Below are positions 24,234 through 32,774 of a stretch of DNA of 41,026 nt, in pieces (the stretch's first letter is position 1; every line of letters begins with the position of its first letter). The notes under the pieces were generated by a model. The model saw only the letters and a list, made by a program, of their open reading frames with translations, ran no database searches and had not been told where the DNA came from. The position numbers and the translations under genes were made by a program. Source of the DNA: an uncultured Saprospiraceae bacterium (lineage in GTDB: Bacteria; Bacteroidota; Bacteroidia; Chitinophagales; Saprospiraceae); assembly GCA_937927835.1 (NCBI GenBank), contig CALGJS010000005.1, positions 1 through 41,026 on the forward strand, written 5' to 3'.

Positions 24234-27200
24234 TTAAAATTTAACATTTAAACCAATGGTTACAGTTCTAAATAAAGGCGTTCCAGCTCTTTGTGCTCCA
24301 TACGAGGTTGGTGTGTTATTGGAATCAATGTACTCAGGGTTAAAGCCATTATAAGCATCAGAAGTTTTGTAAATCAAATTCTGACCAGTTGCATAAATTC
24401 TTAGGTCGCTTAAACCAAATCGAGAAAGTTTATCATTGAAATTATATCCAATGTTTACGTTTCGTAAAGAGAAATAACCAGCATTCTGAATGATATCGTT
24501 GGTCAGTACTCTTTCTTGTAAGAAACTAGGGTGGGAGATAATTCCATCATCTACTACTTTTTGAATATCAGTTGTACTTCCTTGCCAGTGTGTTCCAAAA
24601 TATTGATCTCCAACATTTTTGACTTGTGCACCTTGGCTTCCTTGAATCATAACAGATAAATCAAAGTTTCCAAAAACGAAATCGTTCGTCAAACTCCAAA
24701 CGATGTCTGCATAAGGATCACCAAGGATCGTCTTGTCTGCATCGGTAATAATACCGTCACCATTTAAATCCTTTACGATTACATCTTCTGAAATGCCATT
24801 AATTGGAATGTAAGGAGAGTCATAATATTGGGTCGCTAATTCATCATCTACCACATATCCGTAGAAGGAAGAAATCGGGTTGCCAACTGAATTAATCCAT
24901 TGAGAATTTCTATTAAAGCCATCTTCAGTCAATTGTCCATCAGATTCACCGAAGCTGATTAATTCGTTTTTATTGGTAGAAGCAATAAGCGTTGTGCTCC
25001 AACTGAATTTCTTGCTAGCAAGGTTTCTAGTTCTTAATTCAAGTTCAAAACCACTGTTTTGAACTTCTCCTAAATTAACAATACCTGTGCTAAAACCAGT
25101 ACCGTAAGAAACTGGATTGTTTAATAATAAATTGCTACTGGTTCTAACATAATAATCAATAGAACCGGTAACTCTGTTGCTAAGGAATCCGAAATCAATT
25201 CCAGGGTTAAATTCTACAGAACTTTCCCATTGTAGATCAGGATTAGCAATAATAGAAGCAATAACACCTTGCGTTACACCGCCATCAACGGCAGCATTAA
25301 CGTTGGCAAGTAAAGCTAAATATGCGTAAGTATCTTGTACATCATTTCCTACATCGAAGTTTTCATTTCCGGTAAGACCATAACTAACTCTGAATTTCAA
25401 TCTAGATAAGGCATCACCATTGCTTAAGAATTTTTCGTTGTGTGCATTCCAACCAACAGAAACGGCAGGGAAGGTTCCCCATTTAGAATTAGCTCCAAAA
25501 ACAGAACTTGCATCTCGTCTAAACGAAGCATTTACTAAGTATCTATTGTCGTAAGCGTAATTAAGTCTGGTGAAATAGCCAACCTTATTTCTTTCTGCAT
25601 TCAATTCAATAGGTTGAGCAATGATGGTTGCACCTCCTAAGTTTTTAATTAAATCATTGGTAAATCCAGTACCAATAATTTGGCTATCCTCAGATCTTCT
25701 CTTTTGAATCGTTAAACCACCTAATAATCCAATTTCATGGTTACCAAAATCTCTGTTATACATTAAAGTGTTATCGGAAATTAATCTACTACGAACTCGA
25801 TTTTGTAGATTATAGGCGGATCTACTAGCTCCATTTGTATGATGCAAAACACCATCATATCTTGTTCTCTTACGATTTTCAATCGTCCAACCAAGGGAAG
25901 TTTTTGCGGTCAATCCTTTGGCTAGTTTATAACTTAAATAAGTAGAACTTAAGATCTTTGTTTTATATTCATAATGCTCTCTTTCCACGTATTGTGCATA
26001 AGGATTTGCATCACCTGAAGTACGAGGTCTACTTGCACCAAATTCATCGGTCGTATCGATATCAATAGGTTTTAAGTGATCTTCTCGGAAATAGTCTCCA
26101 ACTTTTACATTTGGATAGTAGTTATTACCTTCAGGATCATCTTGATTCACGTACTTTTCAAGAGTTGCTTCCGTATGGTAAATAGGTAACCAAGGAGACT
26201 GTCTGATTGGATTATGAATAGAGGTAGGTAATCTTCGTCTTTTTGAATAAGAAGGAGTAACACTTACGCCAAACTTTAGTCTATCTGACATTTGTGTGCT
26301 CATCTTCAATTTACCAGAATATAATCTGTAATTATCCGTGATCACTACTCCTTCATCGCCAACCGTTCTTAAGGAAGCACTAAATTTTGTTTTATCACTT
26401 CCACCTCTAGCAGAGAAAGAGTGACTAGAAAGCGTACCACCATCGAAGAATACATCTTGCCAATCTCGATCAATTCCAGTATCCGCTACTAATTGTTGAG
26501 CATATTTAGTATTGTTGGTGAGTGTTCCGCTTTGTTCTAATTCGAATGCTGCCCATTCTGCCACACTCTTTCTATAATTATCACTTCCAAAGGCTTCTTT
26601 TCTACCAATGAAAGTTTCGTAGCTAAATTTAGTCTTTCCTGATTTACCACTTTTTGTCGTAATCAAGATAACACCATTAGATCCTTCACTACCATAAATC
26701 GCAGCAGAAGCAGCATCTTTTAAAATCTCAAAGGATTCTACATCATTCATATCTAGATTACCTAAAAAATCTGGATCAACTACCACTCCATCAACTACTA
26801 CGGCTGGACCGGTGGCTGCGGTAATAGATCCAAATCCTCTAATGGTAATGGTAGGTGCAGCACCAGCCTCCGCTGAAGTTGCTTGAACATTTACACCTGA
26901 TACTTGACCAATTAATGCATCATCAACTCTTGAAACTGCAATCTGATCTAATTTTTTATTTTCAACTTTAGAAACAGAACCAGTCAGGTGAGATTTTTTC
27001 TGGGTACCATATCCAACAACCACTACCTCATCCAGTAACTCGGCATCAGATCGTAGAATAATATTATAAGTAGCATCCGTTCCAACTGTTATTTCTTGAG
27101 GCTTGAATCCAGTGTATGAAAACACTAAAACTTCTCCAGGATTCGCTTCGATGCTGTATTCTCCGTTAATATCTGTCGCGCTTCCTCTCGTAGTTCCTTT

Positions 27201-27404
27201 GACGAGTACGGTAACTCCAATCAATCCTTGTCCGTCTTCACTAGAGATAACGGTTCCTGTAATTTTAGCGTCTAGCTCCCAAGAAGTAGAGGCTTCTAAA
27301 GTAGTACTAGTCCCTCCAGCTATGGCGGAATAGCTAAACAATATCACCACTAACGGAATCATTAGGTTGGAGACATTGAATAGATTTGTTAACTTCTTAA
27401 TCAT
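24234..27404 (-). CDS. susC: SusC/RagA family TonB-dependent receptor
   Basis: A 1056-residue outer-membrane transporter. It has a signal peptide (to about residue 30), a carboxypeptidase-like regulatory domain (about 48-130, ITGTVISSEDGQGLIGVTVLVKG), the LDEVVVVGYG box that marks the SusC plug start, a plug domain (about 145-260, with DDALIGQVSGVNV and AASAAIYGSEGSNGVILI), and a 22-strand barrel ending in an aromatic residue (TVTIGLNVKF), as needed for Bam recognition. It imports oligosaccharides with SusD using TonB energy. First gene of the minus-strand alginate operon; its own promoter could not be recognised. Confidence 0.97.
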   Translation of the reverse strand: MIKKLTNLFNVSNLMIPLVVILFSYSAIAGGTSTTLEASTSWELDAKITGTVISSEDGQGLIGVTVLVKGTTRGSATDINGEYSIEANPGEVLVFSYTGFKPQEITVGTDATYNIILRSDAELLDEVVVVGYGTQKKSHLTGSVSKVENKKLDQIAVSRVDDALIGQVSGVNVQATSAEAGAAPTITIRGFGSITAATGPAVVVDGVVVDPDFLGNLDMNDVESFEILKDAASAAIYGSEGSNGVILITTKSGKSGKTKFSYETFIGRKEAFGSDNYRKSVAEWAAFELEQSGTLTNNTKYAQQLVADTGIDRDWQDVFFDGGTLSSHSFSARGGSDKTKFSASLRTVGDEGVVITDNYRLYSGKLKMSTQMSDRLKFGVSVTPSYSKRRRLPTSIHNPIRQSPWLPIYHTEATLEKYVNQDDPEGNNYYPNVKVGDYFREDHLKPIDIDTTDEFGASRPRTSGDANPYAQYVEREHYEYKTKILSSTYLSYKLAKGLTAKTSLGWTIENRKRTRYDGVLHHTNGASRSAYNLQNRVRSRLISDNTLMYNRDFGNHEIGLLGGLTIQKRRSEDSQIIGTGFTNDLIKNLGGATIIAQPIELNAERNKVGYFTRLNYAYDNRYLVNASFRRDASSVFGANSKWGTFPAVSVGWNAHNEKFLSNGDALSRLKFRVSYGLTGNENFDVGNDVQDTYAYLALLANVNAAVDGGVTQGVIASIIANPDLQWESSVEFNPGIDFGFLSNRVTGSIDYYVRTSSNLLLNNPVSYGTGFSTGIVNLGEVQNSGFELELRTRNLASKKFSWSTTLIASTNKNELISFGESDGQLTEDGFNRNSQWINSVGNPISSFYGYVVDDELATQYYDSPYIPINGISEDVIVKDLNGDGIITDADKTILGDPYADIVWSLTNDFVFGNFDLSVMIQGSQGAQVKNVGDQYFGTHWQGSTTDIQKVVDDGIISHPSFLQERVLTNDIIQNAGYFSLRNVNIGYNFNDKLSRFGLSDLRIYATGQNLIYKTSDAYNGFNPEYIDSNNTPTSYGAQRAGTPLFRTVTIGLNVKF

Positions 27405-27752
27405 AATTTAATTTTTAAGTTTGGTTTACATTATACAACTCCTTTGGAGTAAGTTACTATTGATATGGTATGGTTAGTTTTAAAATAGAACGGTCTTAGA
27501 TACAAATTCCTAATAAGACCTCAACCAAAGAATACATGGGGTAATTTATGCTTAAGGTAGAACCTAAAGAATATTGTTGAGTAGTAAATAGTTAGATATT
27601 CTGAGGATTTAAGCTAAGTACTCGGGTAACAAAACTTAGCTTTTACGAAAAGCTGGCGACTAATTAGTCACCATTCTTTTAGCTGGAATTTTTCATTTTT
27701 TTTCTGATTGATAGGTTAGGTGAATATTGTGAATATTTGAGAATGATTTTTA
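27405..27752. other. Region between gntR-2 and susC: probable terminator, no clear promoter
   Basis: These 348 bases hold no gene. A near-perfect palindrome at 27654-27673 (minus strand TGGTGACTAATTAGTCGCCA, then GCTTTT) may terminate gntR-2. A second stem, AAGCTAAGT (27611-27619) and ACTTAGCTT (27634-27642), lies in the expected susC leader. I found no CAAAnnTA (minus-strand -7) box and no TTGGTNNACCAA operator; only isolated half-sites (near 27422 and 27523). Confidence 0.5.
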
Positions 27753-28460
27753 TTAATCTGTATTCATAGACTGACCAAATTCAACGACATCTCTTAAATG
27801 CTTTTCCATCGCTTTACTTGCTTCCTCTCGATTTCCTTCAATTATGTGTTGAAAAATTGCATTATGTTCTTTAAATACTTTATTGTTGGCTTGTTCATCA
27901 CAGACTCGGTATTGAATAAAGCTATTAACGATATCAGGGGTAATAATCAACATGAGAGATTTTAAAACAGCATTTTTACTGGCTTCCGCAATTTTTAGGT
28001 GGAACATAAGATCCTCCTCAACTGCTGATCCTCCTTTTCTTACCTGATCTTCATAAGCGATTAAGGCTTTTTTTATTTCAATAATGTCCTCAGAGGTTCT
28101 TCTTTCAGCGGCTAATTTAGCACCATGTGTTTCAAGAATTACTCGTGTTTCGACCAAAGAAGAGAAATCCGTTTTTTCTAATTTTAAAACATCCGTAATC
28201 AAGCCTTCTAAAGCAGTAATTCCCATTCCAGAGACCACTGTACCACTTTGAGGAAGCGTTTTTAAAATGCCATAAAACTCTAACTTTCGAATCGCATCTC
28301 TGACATGCGTACGGCTTACACCCAATCGTAGGGCCAGCTTGCGTTCAGGTGGCAATCGATCTCCAGCATTTAACTGTCCAGAAGTGATAAGATTTCGAAT
28401 CTGCCGAATTATCTTATCCACGGGCGTTTCTACGCTGATTTCGTTGAAATTTTCAAGCAT
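27753..28460 (-). CDS. GntR-family regulator, FadR subfamily (copy 2)
   Basis: A 235-residue paralogue of the regulator at 10903 with the same layout: a winged helix (NAGDRLPPERKLALRLGVSRTHVRDAIRKLE) and an FCD ligand domain (SAVEEDLMFHLKIAEASKNAVLKSLM, KEHNAI, EKHLRDVV). Long blocks are identical to copy 1 (for example LKTLPQSGTVV, KNAVLKSLMLIITPDIV). ATG 28460 is chosen: it gives MLENFNEISVETPVDKII, parallel to copy 1, whereas the upstream TTG at 28514 lies within an operator. Two operators (28503-28514 and 28519-28530) sit just upstream, one overlapping its -7 box, so it is probably autoregulated. It is divergent from the PL6 gene, which has two more operators. Confidence 0.93.
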   Translation of the reverse strand: MLENFNEISVETPVDKIIRQIRNLITSGQLNAGDRLPPERKLALRLGVSRTHVRDAIRKLEFYGILKTLPQSGTVVSGMGITALEGLITDVLKLEKTDFSSLVETRVILETHGAKLAAERRTSEDIIEIKKALIAYEDQVRKGGSAVEEDLMFHLKIAEASKNAVLKSLMLIITPDIVNSFIQYRVCDEQANNKVFKEHNAIFQHIIEGNREEASKAMEKHLRDVVEFGQSMNTD

Positions 28461-28502
28461 CTCTAATAATATATGTTTTCTGTGTAAAAAGGCCAACCAA
28501 GA

Positions 28503-28530
28503 TTGGTTGACCAAGAAATTGGTTGACCAA
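28503..28530. promoter_or_regulatory. Tandem GntR-type operators of gntR-2
   Basis: TTGGTTGACCAA occurs twice, at 28503-28514 and 28519-28530, with centres 16 bases apart. A further half-site, CCAACCAA, ends at 28500. The second copy overlaps the -7 box of gntR-2, so binding would block its own promoter. Confidence 0.8.
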
Positions 28531-28535
28531 ATGTA
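28528..28535 (-). promoter_or_regulatory. Bacteroidota -7 promoter box for gntR-2
   Basis: The minus strand reads TACATTTG, an exact TAnnTTTG match, 68 bases upstream of the gntR-2 ATG and overlapping an operator by three bases. No clear -33 TTG is seen. Confidence 0.6.
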
Positions 28536-28656
28536 TGGATTTAATTCGGATTAGAAAATATTTTTAATAAGAAATTCAACTTATTCTCTTTTTTTTGGCT
28601 CTAGGAAGCTTTTAGTCTAATAAATTTTGTCAAAATGCGTTTGATTTACGATTAAA

Positions 28657-28668
28657 TTGGTTAACCAA
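28657..28668. promoter_or_regulatory. Upstream GntR-type operator of PL6 lyase
   Basis: TTGGTTAACCAA, a perfect 12-bp palindrome. It lies 45 bases upstream of the PL6 -33 element and about 97 bases from the operator at 28754 (centre to centre), so a DNA loop is possible. Confidence 0.75.
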
Positions 28669-28712
28669 AAAGTCATTCCTATTTATTCTTAGGAAGGTCT
28701 AGGGTAATTAAA

Positions 28713-28743
28713 TTGGTGATTCTACCATTTTAACCTATATTTG
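28713..28743 (+). promoter_or_regulatory. Bacteroidota promoter for PL6 lyase
   Basis: TTGG at 28713-28716, 19 bases, then TATATTTG at 28736-28743. Both the boxes and the spacing match the TTG-N(about 19)-TAnnTTTG consensus of Bacteroidota. Transcription would start near 28750. Confidence 0.75.
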
Positions 28744-28753
28744 ACCCGCTAAT

Positions 28754-28767
28754 ATTGGTTAACCAAT
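28754..28767. promoter_or_regulatory. GntR-type operator at the PL6 transcription start
   Basis: ATTGGTTAACCAAT, a perfect 14-bp palindrome, 10 bases downstream of the -7 box and 13 bases before the start codon. The same geometry is seen at PL7, so this is a repressor site. Confidence 0.82.
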
Positions 28768-28780
28768 TTAATAATTCACA

Positions 28781-31093
28781 ATGATTAAGAATTTCCTTTT
28801 TTTAATAATTCCTCTTTTTTTTATCGGTTGTAAGGGGTCTTCGACCAGTATTGGTGGCAGAAAAGTCGCAAATTCAGATGAACTAAAGTCTGCGCTTAGC
28901 GAAGCAAAGCCGGGTGACCATATCATCATGGCCAATGGGGTGTGGAAAGATCTAGCGCTCAACTTTGTTGGAATGGGTGAACCAGATAATCCAATTACCT
29001 TAAAAGCAGAAACACCGGGAGAAGTCTTTCTGGAAGGAAAATCTTACCTAAAATTTGCTGGAGAGTACCTATCAGTGGATGGTTTGTATTTTAGAAATGG
29101 GTATACGCCAACAAATTCGGTCATTACATTTAGAATTAATAAAGATTCTTTAGCACATCATTGTACGGTATCGAATACAGTGATTGAAGACTTTAATCAA
29201 CCGCAACGGGATACCAAAGATCATTGGGTGGAATTTTGGGGAAGACATAATGCTTTAGAAAATTGCTATCTAGCTGGTAAATCCAATCAAGGTCCAACGC
29301 TTCGTGTGGATATCAAAGGAAACGAAAGTATCAATAATTATCATCAGATCGTTCGCAACCATTTCGGAGCGCGACCTAGAAAAGGCGGACCACGAGGAGA
29401 AACGATTCAAATCGGAGACAGCTACACGTCTATCTCTCCAAGTTATACCAATGTTTCGGATAATCTATTCGAAAAATGCAATGGCGAAGTGGAAGTGATT
29501 TCTAGTAAGACGAATTTTAATGAATTTAGAAACAATGTTTTTTATAAATCTGAAGGTTCATTGGTTACCCGACATGGAAACTATTGTACGGTAGACGGTA
29601 ATTATTTTATTGGAGATGGAAATGAAAATGTCGGAGGTATCCGCTTAATTGGTACAGGGCATTGGGTCACCAATAACTATTTTTATAATCTAAAAGGAGA
29701 AGCATTTAGAAGTCCTTTGGCGGTGATGAATGGTATTCCTAAATCACCATTGAATCGATATATTCAAGTAACGGATGTTGTGGTGGCTTATAATTCATGG
29801 ATTAATTGTAAATCGCCTTTGCAGTTTGGTATTGGGAATAATATTAACCAAGCAGAAGTACTACCTCCTTCTGAAATTCGTTCTGCTAAACCGATCAGAA
29901 CAACGGTAGCAAATAATATTGTTTACAACGAAACGGGAGATCCTAAACCATTAGTGGCTCATGATAAAATCGACGGAATTGATTTCCAAAATAATTTTAT
30001 TAATAATCAAAATACTTCTTTTGAAAAAGTAGAAGGAATCAATGCCAGCTCGTTTTCTTTAAATAAAGTGACGGATGAAATCTTTGTTACACAAGGATTG
30101 CCAGACGAAGAACCTTTTGTTGGATTTGATTTTCAAAAAATTGAAAAAGACTTGTTTGGGAATCTTCGAAAAGATAAAAACGGTGTAGGCGCTACGCTTG
30201 GAACCAGCGCCAGCGACCCTGGAATTTTAGACAAATCTAAATATGGACCTGCTTGGTTTTCTGATGAAAAGCCTGCATATGATCCTGTGACACACCCAGT
30301 TACTAGTGCTGAAGAATTATCCGAAAAACTTGTTGCTGCAAAGTCAGGTGACATCATTGAATTGGCCTCAGGAGATTATGCAGTTGGAAACTCCTTAGTT
30401 ATCAACAAACCAATTACCATTCGATCAAAAGACGGTGAAAATAAATCTAGTATTAATTATACAGGAAAAGAAAATACCCCGTTATTTGAAATGCATCCAA
30501 AAGGAGAAGTGGTGATTCAAGGCTTAAAACTTTCTGCTGCAAATCAACAATATGGCTTTGCTAGTTTAAAAAAGAACATGTCGAGTCTTTATAATGTAAC
30601 TGTAATGGATTCTGAAATTAGCAACTTCAATTATGTCTTAAAAGCTTATAAACAAAGTTTCTCTGATGAAATTCTTTTTAAGAATACCAGTATTAAAAAT
30701 TGCCAAAATGGAATTGAATTATCTGAAGAAACGAATGATAAAGGAGATTATAATGTTGAATTTCTAACCATTGATAATTGTCAATTTGAAAATGTAAAAT
30801 CAAATGTAATTGATTATTATAGAGGAGGATATGATGAGTCTACGATTGGTGGAAATCTAAAAATTCAGAACAGTAGTTTTACCAAATGTGGAAGTCAAGA
30901 GTCCAACGGAATTTTGTTAAATACCAGAGGAATTATCAATGTGGATATTTCAAATAATACCTTTTCCAATAATCAGGTGAAATTAGTTGCGCTGCTTTGG
31001 GGAGCAAAAAATAATAGTCACTCGGATAACAAGATTTCTAATTCTGGAAAGATCGTTGTGCAAGAGAATTTGAAATTGAAGTTGATGTATTAG
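28781..31093 (+). CDS. Alginate lyase, polysaccharide lyase family 6, lipoprotein
   Basis: A 770-residue lyase of the chondroitinase-B-like family with two parallel beta-helix domains (about 25-480 and 490-770), the two-domain form of PL6. The lipobox is FFIG-C17-K. The catalytic pair is visible: Lys in EVISSKTNFNEFRNN (K243) and Arg in SLVTRHGN (R264); the 21-residue spacing equals that of the studied enzyme AlyGC. Ca2+ ligands are probably in GEVEVI. It degrades alginate (often G-rich or mixed chains), at the surface or in the periplasm. The second helix (from SAEELSEKLVAAKSGDIIELASG) repeats the start of the first (NSDELKSALSEAKPGDHIIMANG). It has its own promoter and GntR operators. Confidence 0.95.
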   Translation: MIKNFLFLIIPLFFIGCKGSSTSIGGRKVANSDELKSALSEAKPGDHIIMANGVWKDLALNFVGMGEPDNPITLKAETPGEVFLEGKSYLKFAGEYLSVDGLYFRNGYTPTNSVITFRINKDSLAHHCTVSNTVIEDFNQPQRDTKDHWVEFWGRHNALENCYLAGKSNQGPTLRVDIKGNESINNYHQIVRNHFGARPRKGGPRGETIQIGDSYTSISPSYTNVSDNLFEKCNGEVEVISSKTNFNEFRNNVFYKSEGSLVTRHGNYCTVDGNYFIGDGNENVGGIRLIGTGHWVTNNYFYNLKGEAFRSPLAVMNGIPKSPLNRYIQVTDVVVAYNSWINCKSPLQFGIGNNINQAEVLPPSEIRSAKPIRTTVANNIVYNETGDPKPLVAHDKIDGIDFQNNFINNQNTSFEKVEGINASSFSLNKVTDEIFVTQGLPDEEPFVGFDFQKIEKDLFGNLRKDKNGVGATLGTSASDPGILDKSKYGPAWFSDEKPAYDPVTHPVTSAEELSEKLVAAKSGDIIELASGDYAVGNSLVINKPITIRSKDGENKSSINYTGKENTPLFEMHPKGEVVIQGLKLSAANQQYGFASLKKNMSSLYNVTVMDSEISNFNYVLKAYKQSFSDEILFKNTSIKNCQNGIELSEETNDKGDYNVEFLTIDNCQFENVKSNVIDYYRGGYDESTIGGNLKIQNSSFTKCGSQESNGILLNTRGIINVDISNNTFSNNQVKLVALLWGAKNNSHSDNKISNSGKIVVQENLKLKLMY

Positions 31094-31108
31094 GAGATAT
31101 GCGTTTTT

Positions 31109-31147
31109 GTAAAGATGATTCATGAATCATCTCCACATCATCTTTAC
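31109..31147. terminator. Nested palindromes after PL6, probable terminator region
   Basis: GTAAAGATGAT (31109-31119) pairs with ATCATCTTTAC (31137-31147). Inside is an 18-bp perfect palindrome, 31114-31131 (GATGATTCATGAATCATC), so two folds compete. It starts 15 bases after the PL6 stop. No strong T-run follows. Confidence 0.5.
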
Positions 31148-31219
31148 GTGAATCATCTCTATCTACAAAAAAAATACGCACGATTGGAATTATTTTCCAA
31201 ATTCCAACGTTTTAAAGGT

Positions 31220-31765
31220 ATGAACACTAAACCAAGTCACACCCGAATCAGCAAATTTCTAAGCCTGGTTCTCCGGCATCGCCCCGAAAAAATAGGCCTA
31301 AAATTAGACCCACAAGGCTGGGCTGAAGTCAATTCGCTCATCGAAAAACTCAATGCCCACGGCCTGATGGTCACTCGAAAAATCCTAGAAGAAGTCGTTG
31401 CTACCAACCCCAAAAAGCGTTTCGCACTCAACGACGATCAGACAAAAATTAGAGCCAATCAAGGACATTCCATTCAAATAGATCATGGCTTTAAACCCAT
31501 CGAACCTCCAGAAATTCTCTATCACGGAACCGCCCAAAGATTTCTAGAAAGCATCCTTGCCACCGGTATCCAAAAACGCAACCGACATCATGTACATCTG
31601 AGCGCAGACTTAGACACTGCCACGAATGTAGGTCAGCGTCACGGGAAGGTGGTCATCCTGCACGTACGTGCCTTAGAGATGCACAAAGCAGGAGCTGAAT
31701 TTTATCTTTCTGAAAATGGCGTTTGGTTGACGGATGAGGTGAAGGTGGAGTATATTGATTATTAG
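31220..31765 (+). CDS. kptA: RNA 2'-phosphotransferase KptA/Tpt1
   Basis: A 181-residue enzyme that removes an internal 2'-phosphate from RNA using NAD+ and makes ADP-ribose 1'',2''-cyclic phosphate. Family motifs: ISKFLSLVLRHRPE with the Arg-His-Arg core (R19, H20, R21), RANQGHSI, LYHGT, and H-V-H-L-S in the NAD site. Codons in the frame continue upstream to 31115, but homology starts at ATG 31220 (MNTKPSHTRISKFL), so this start is used. The gene is richer in C-ending codons than its PL6 neighbour. The substrate in bacteria is uncertain; it may repair RNA or remove 2'-phosphates left by RNA ligation. Confidence 0.95.
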   Translation: MNTKPSHTRISKFLSLVLRHRPEKIGLKLDPQGWAEVNSLIEKLNAHGLMVTRKILEEVVATNPKKRFALNDDQTKIRANQGHSIQIDHGFKPIEPPEILYHGTAQRFLESILATGIQKRNRHHVHLSADLDTATNVGQRHGKVVILHVRALEMHKAGAEFYLSENGVWLTDEVKVEYIDY

Positions 31766-31843
31766 GCATTTCTAATAAAGCAAGAATAGCAGAAGGAAAT
31801 TGAACCTATTTTTCTTTCTGGTGTAAACCCCAAAAAGCAAGTT

Positions 31844-32692
31844 ATGAAAAACCTCCTAATCCTCCTACTTTCCCTTTTGATCATTTCCTGCGGCACAGAA
31901 ACACAAAAAGAATCCGCTCAAATACCCACTCAAGTTTCATCCGAAAATATTCCAATACCTAATAAGTTTAACCAAGATTCCATCATCAAAGAACATCTAA
32001 AAAATGGTGCTTGGACCAAAGGTTTATTTTCCAAAGAATGGCAAACCGAAATCGATAAAGGATTGGCAAAAGATTCTACCATTGCCTATCTCTGGCAACA
32101 AAAATCTATGCCGTTATATAAACAAGGAAAGTACGAGTTGGGTAAGAAATATATCGACCAAGCCGTAAAATACAATCGAACCGAATGGCAAGAGTACCGC
32201 GCTTTTATGAGCTGCATTTTTGCCAAAAGATATGAAGAAGCCATTGCTGATTTTGAAGACTGTATTCGTCGAAAAGGGAATAGTTATGTCATGGATCATT
32301 CCTATAATTTTTATATTGCCCTCAGTAAAATTCAACTCAATCAATACGAAGAAGCGGAAGTATTATTGACAAAAGAGGTGGCCCAACAAGCCAAAGCCCA
32401 AGGAGAAGATTGGGTACATTATCTAGATCTTTTTTATCTTGGAATCGCAAAATACGAACAAGGAAAATACGAAGCAGCCATCGAAACTTTTGATCGTGCG
32501 CTAAATTTATATCCTGAATTTTCTGAAGTTTTATATTATAAAGGAAATTGCCTTGGAAGGTTAGGAGATAAAGAAGCCGCCGCGGAATTAACCGCACTCG
32601 CCAAAGAAAATGGAAAAAAAGGAAATAGCATCCAAGAAGATAATGCGATTTATGAACGATATCCCTATCAGATGCGCTGGGAATTGTGGTAA
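31844..32692 (+). CDS. TPR-repeat lipoprotein
   Basis: A 282-residue lipoprotein (lipobox SLLIIS-C16-GTE). Residues about 75-270 are tetratricopeptide repeats: IAYLWQQKSMPLYKQGKYELGKKYIDQAV, YEEAIADFEDCIRRKGNSYV, and GIAKYEQGKYEAAIETFDRALNLYPEFSEVLYYKGNCLGRLGDKEAA. TPR units make protein-binding surfaces, and such lipoproteins often sit on the periplasmic side of the outer membrane; the partner is unknown. It shows no operon link to kptA (78 bases) or to the next gene (82 bases). Confidence 0.88.
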   Translation: MKNLLILLLSLLIISCGTETQKESAQIPTQVSSENIPIPNKFNQDSIIKEHLKNGAWTKGLFSKEWQTEIDKGLAKDSTIAYLWQQKSMPLYKQGKYELGKKYIDQAVKYNRTEWQEYRAFMSCIFAKRYEEAIADFEDCIRRKGNSYVMDHSYNFYIALSKIQLNQYEEAEVLLTKEVAQQAKAQGEDWVHYLDLFYLGIAKYEQGKYEAAIETFDRALNLYPEFSEVLYYKGNCLGRLGDKEAAAELTALAKENGKKGNSIQEDNAIYERYPYQMRWELW

Positions 32693-32774
32693 TAGTAAAC
32701 CAGACTTACTAGATAAAAGAAAACATAAAAACCACTTGATCTCGTAGGGCTCAATCTAAAAAAAACAAGATAAC

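Larger units (their letters stand above)
28461..28780. other. Divergent regulatory region between gntR-2 and PL6 lyase
   Basis: These 320 bases carry four perfect TTGGT-NN-ACCAA operators and two TAnnTTTG promoter boxes, listed separately. The middle part (about 28545-28650) is AT-rich with nothing recognised. No small gene is seen. Confidence 0.8.

Noticed and set aside
27422-27530. GntR operator before susC
   Set aside because: Only isolated half-sites (TTGGT near 27422, ACCAA near 27523) about 100 bases apart; no palindrome.
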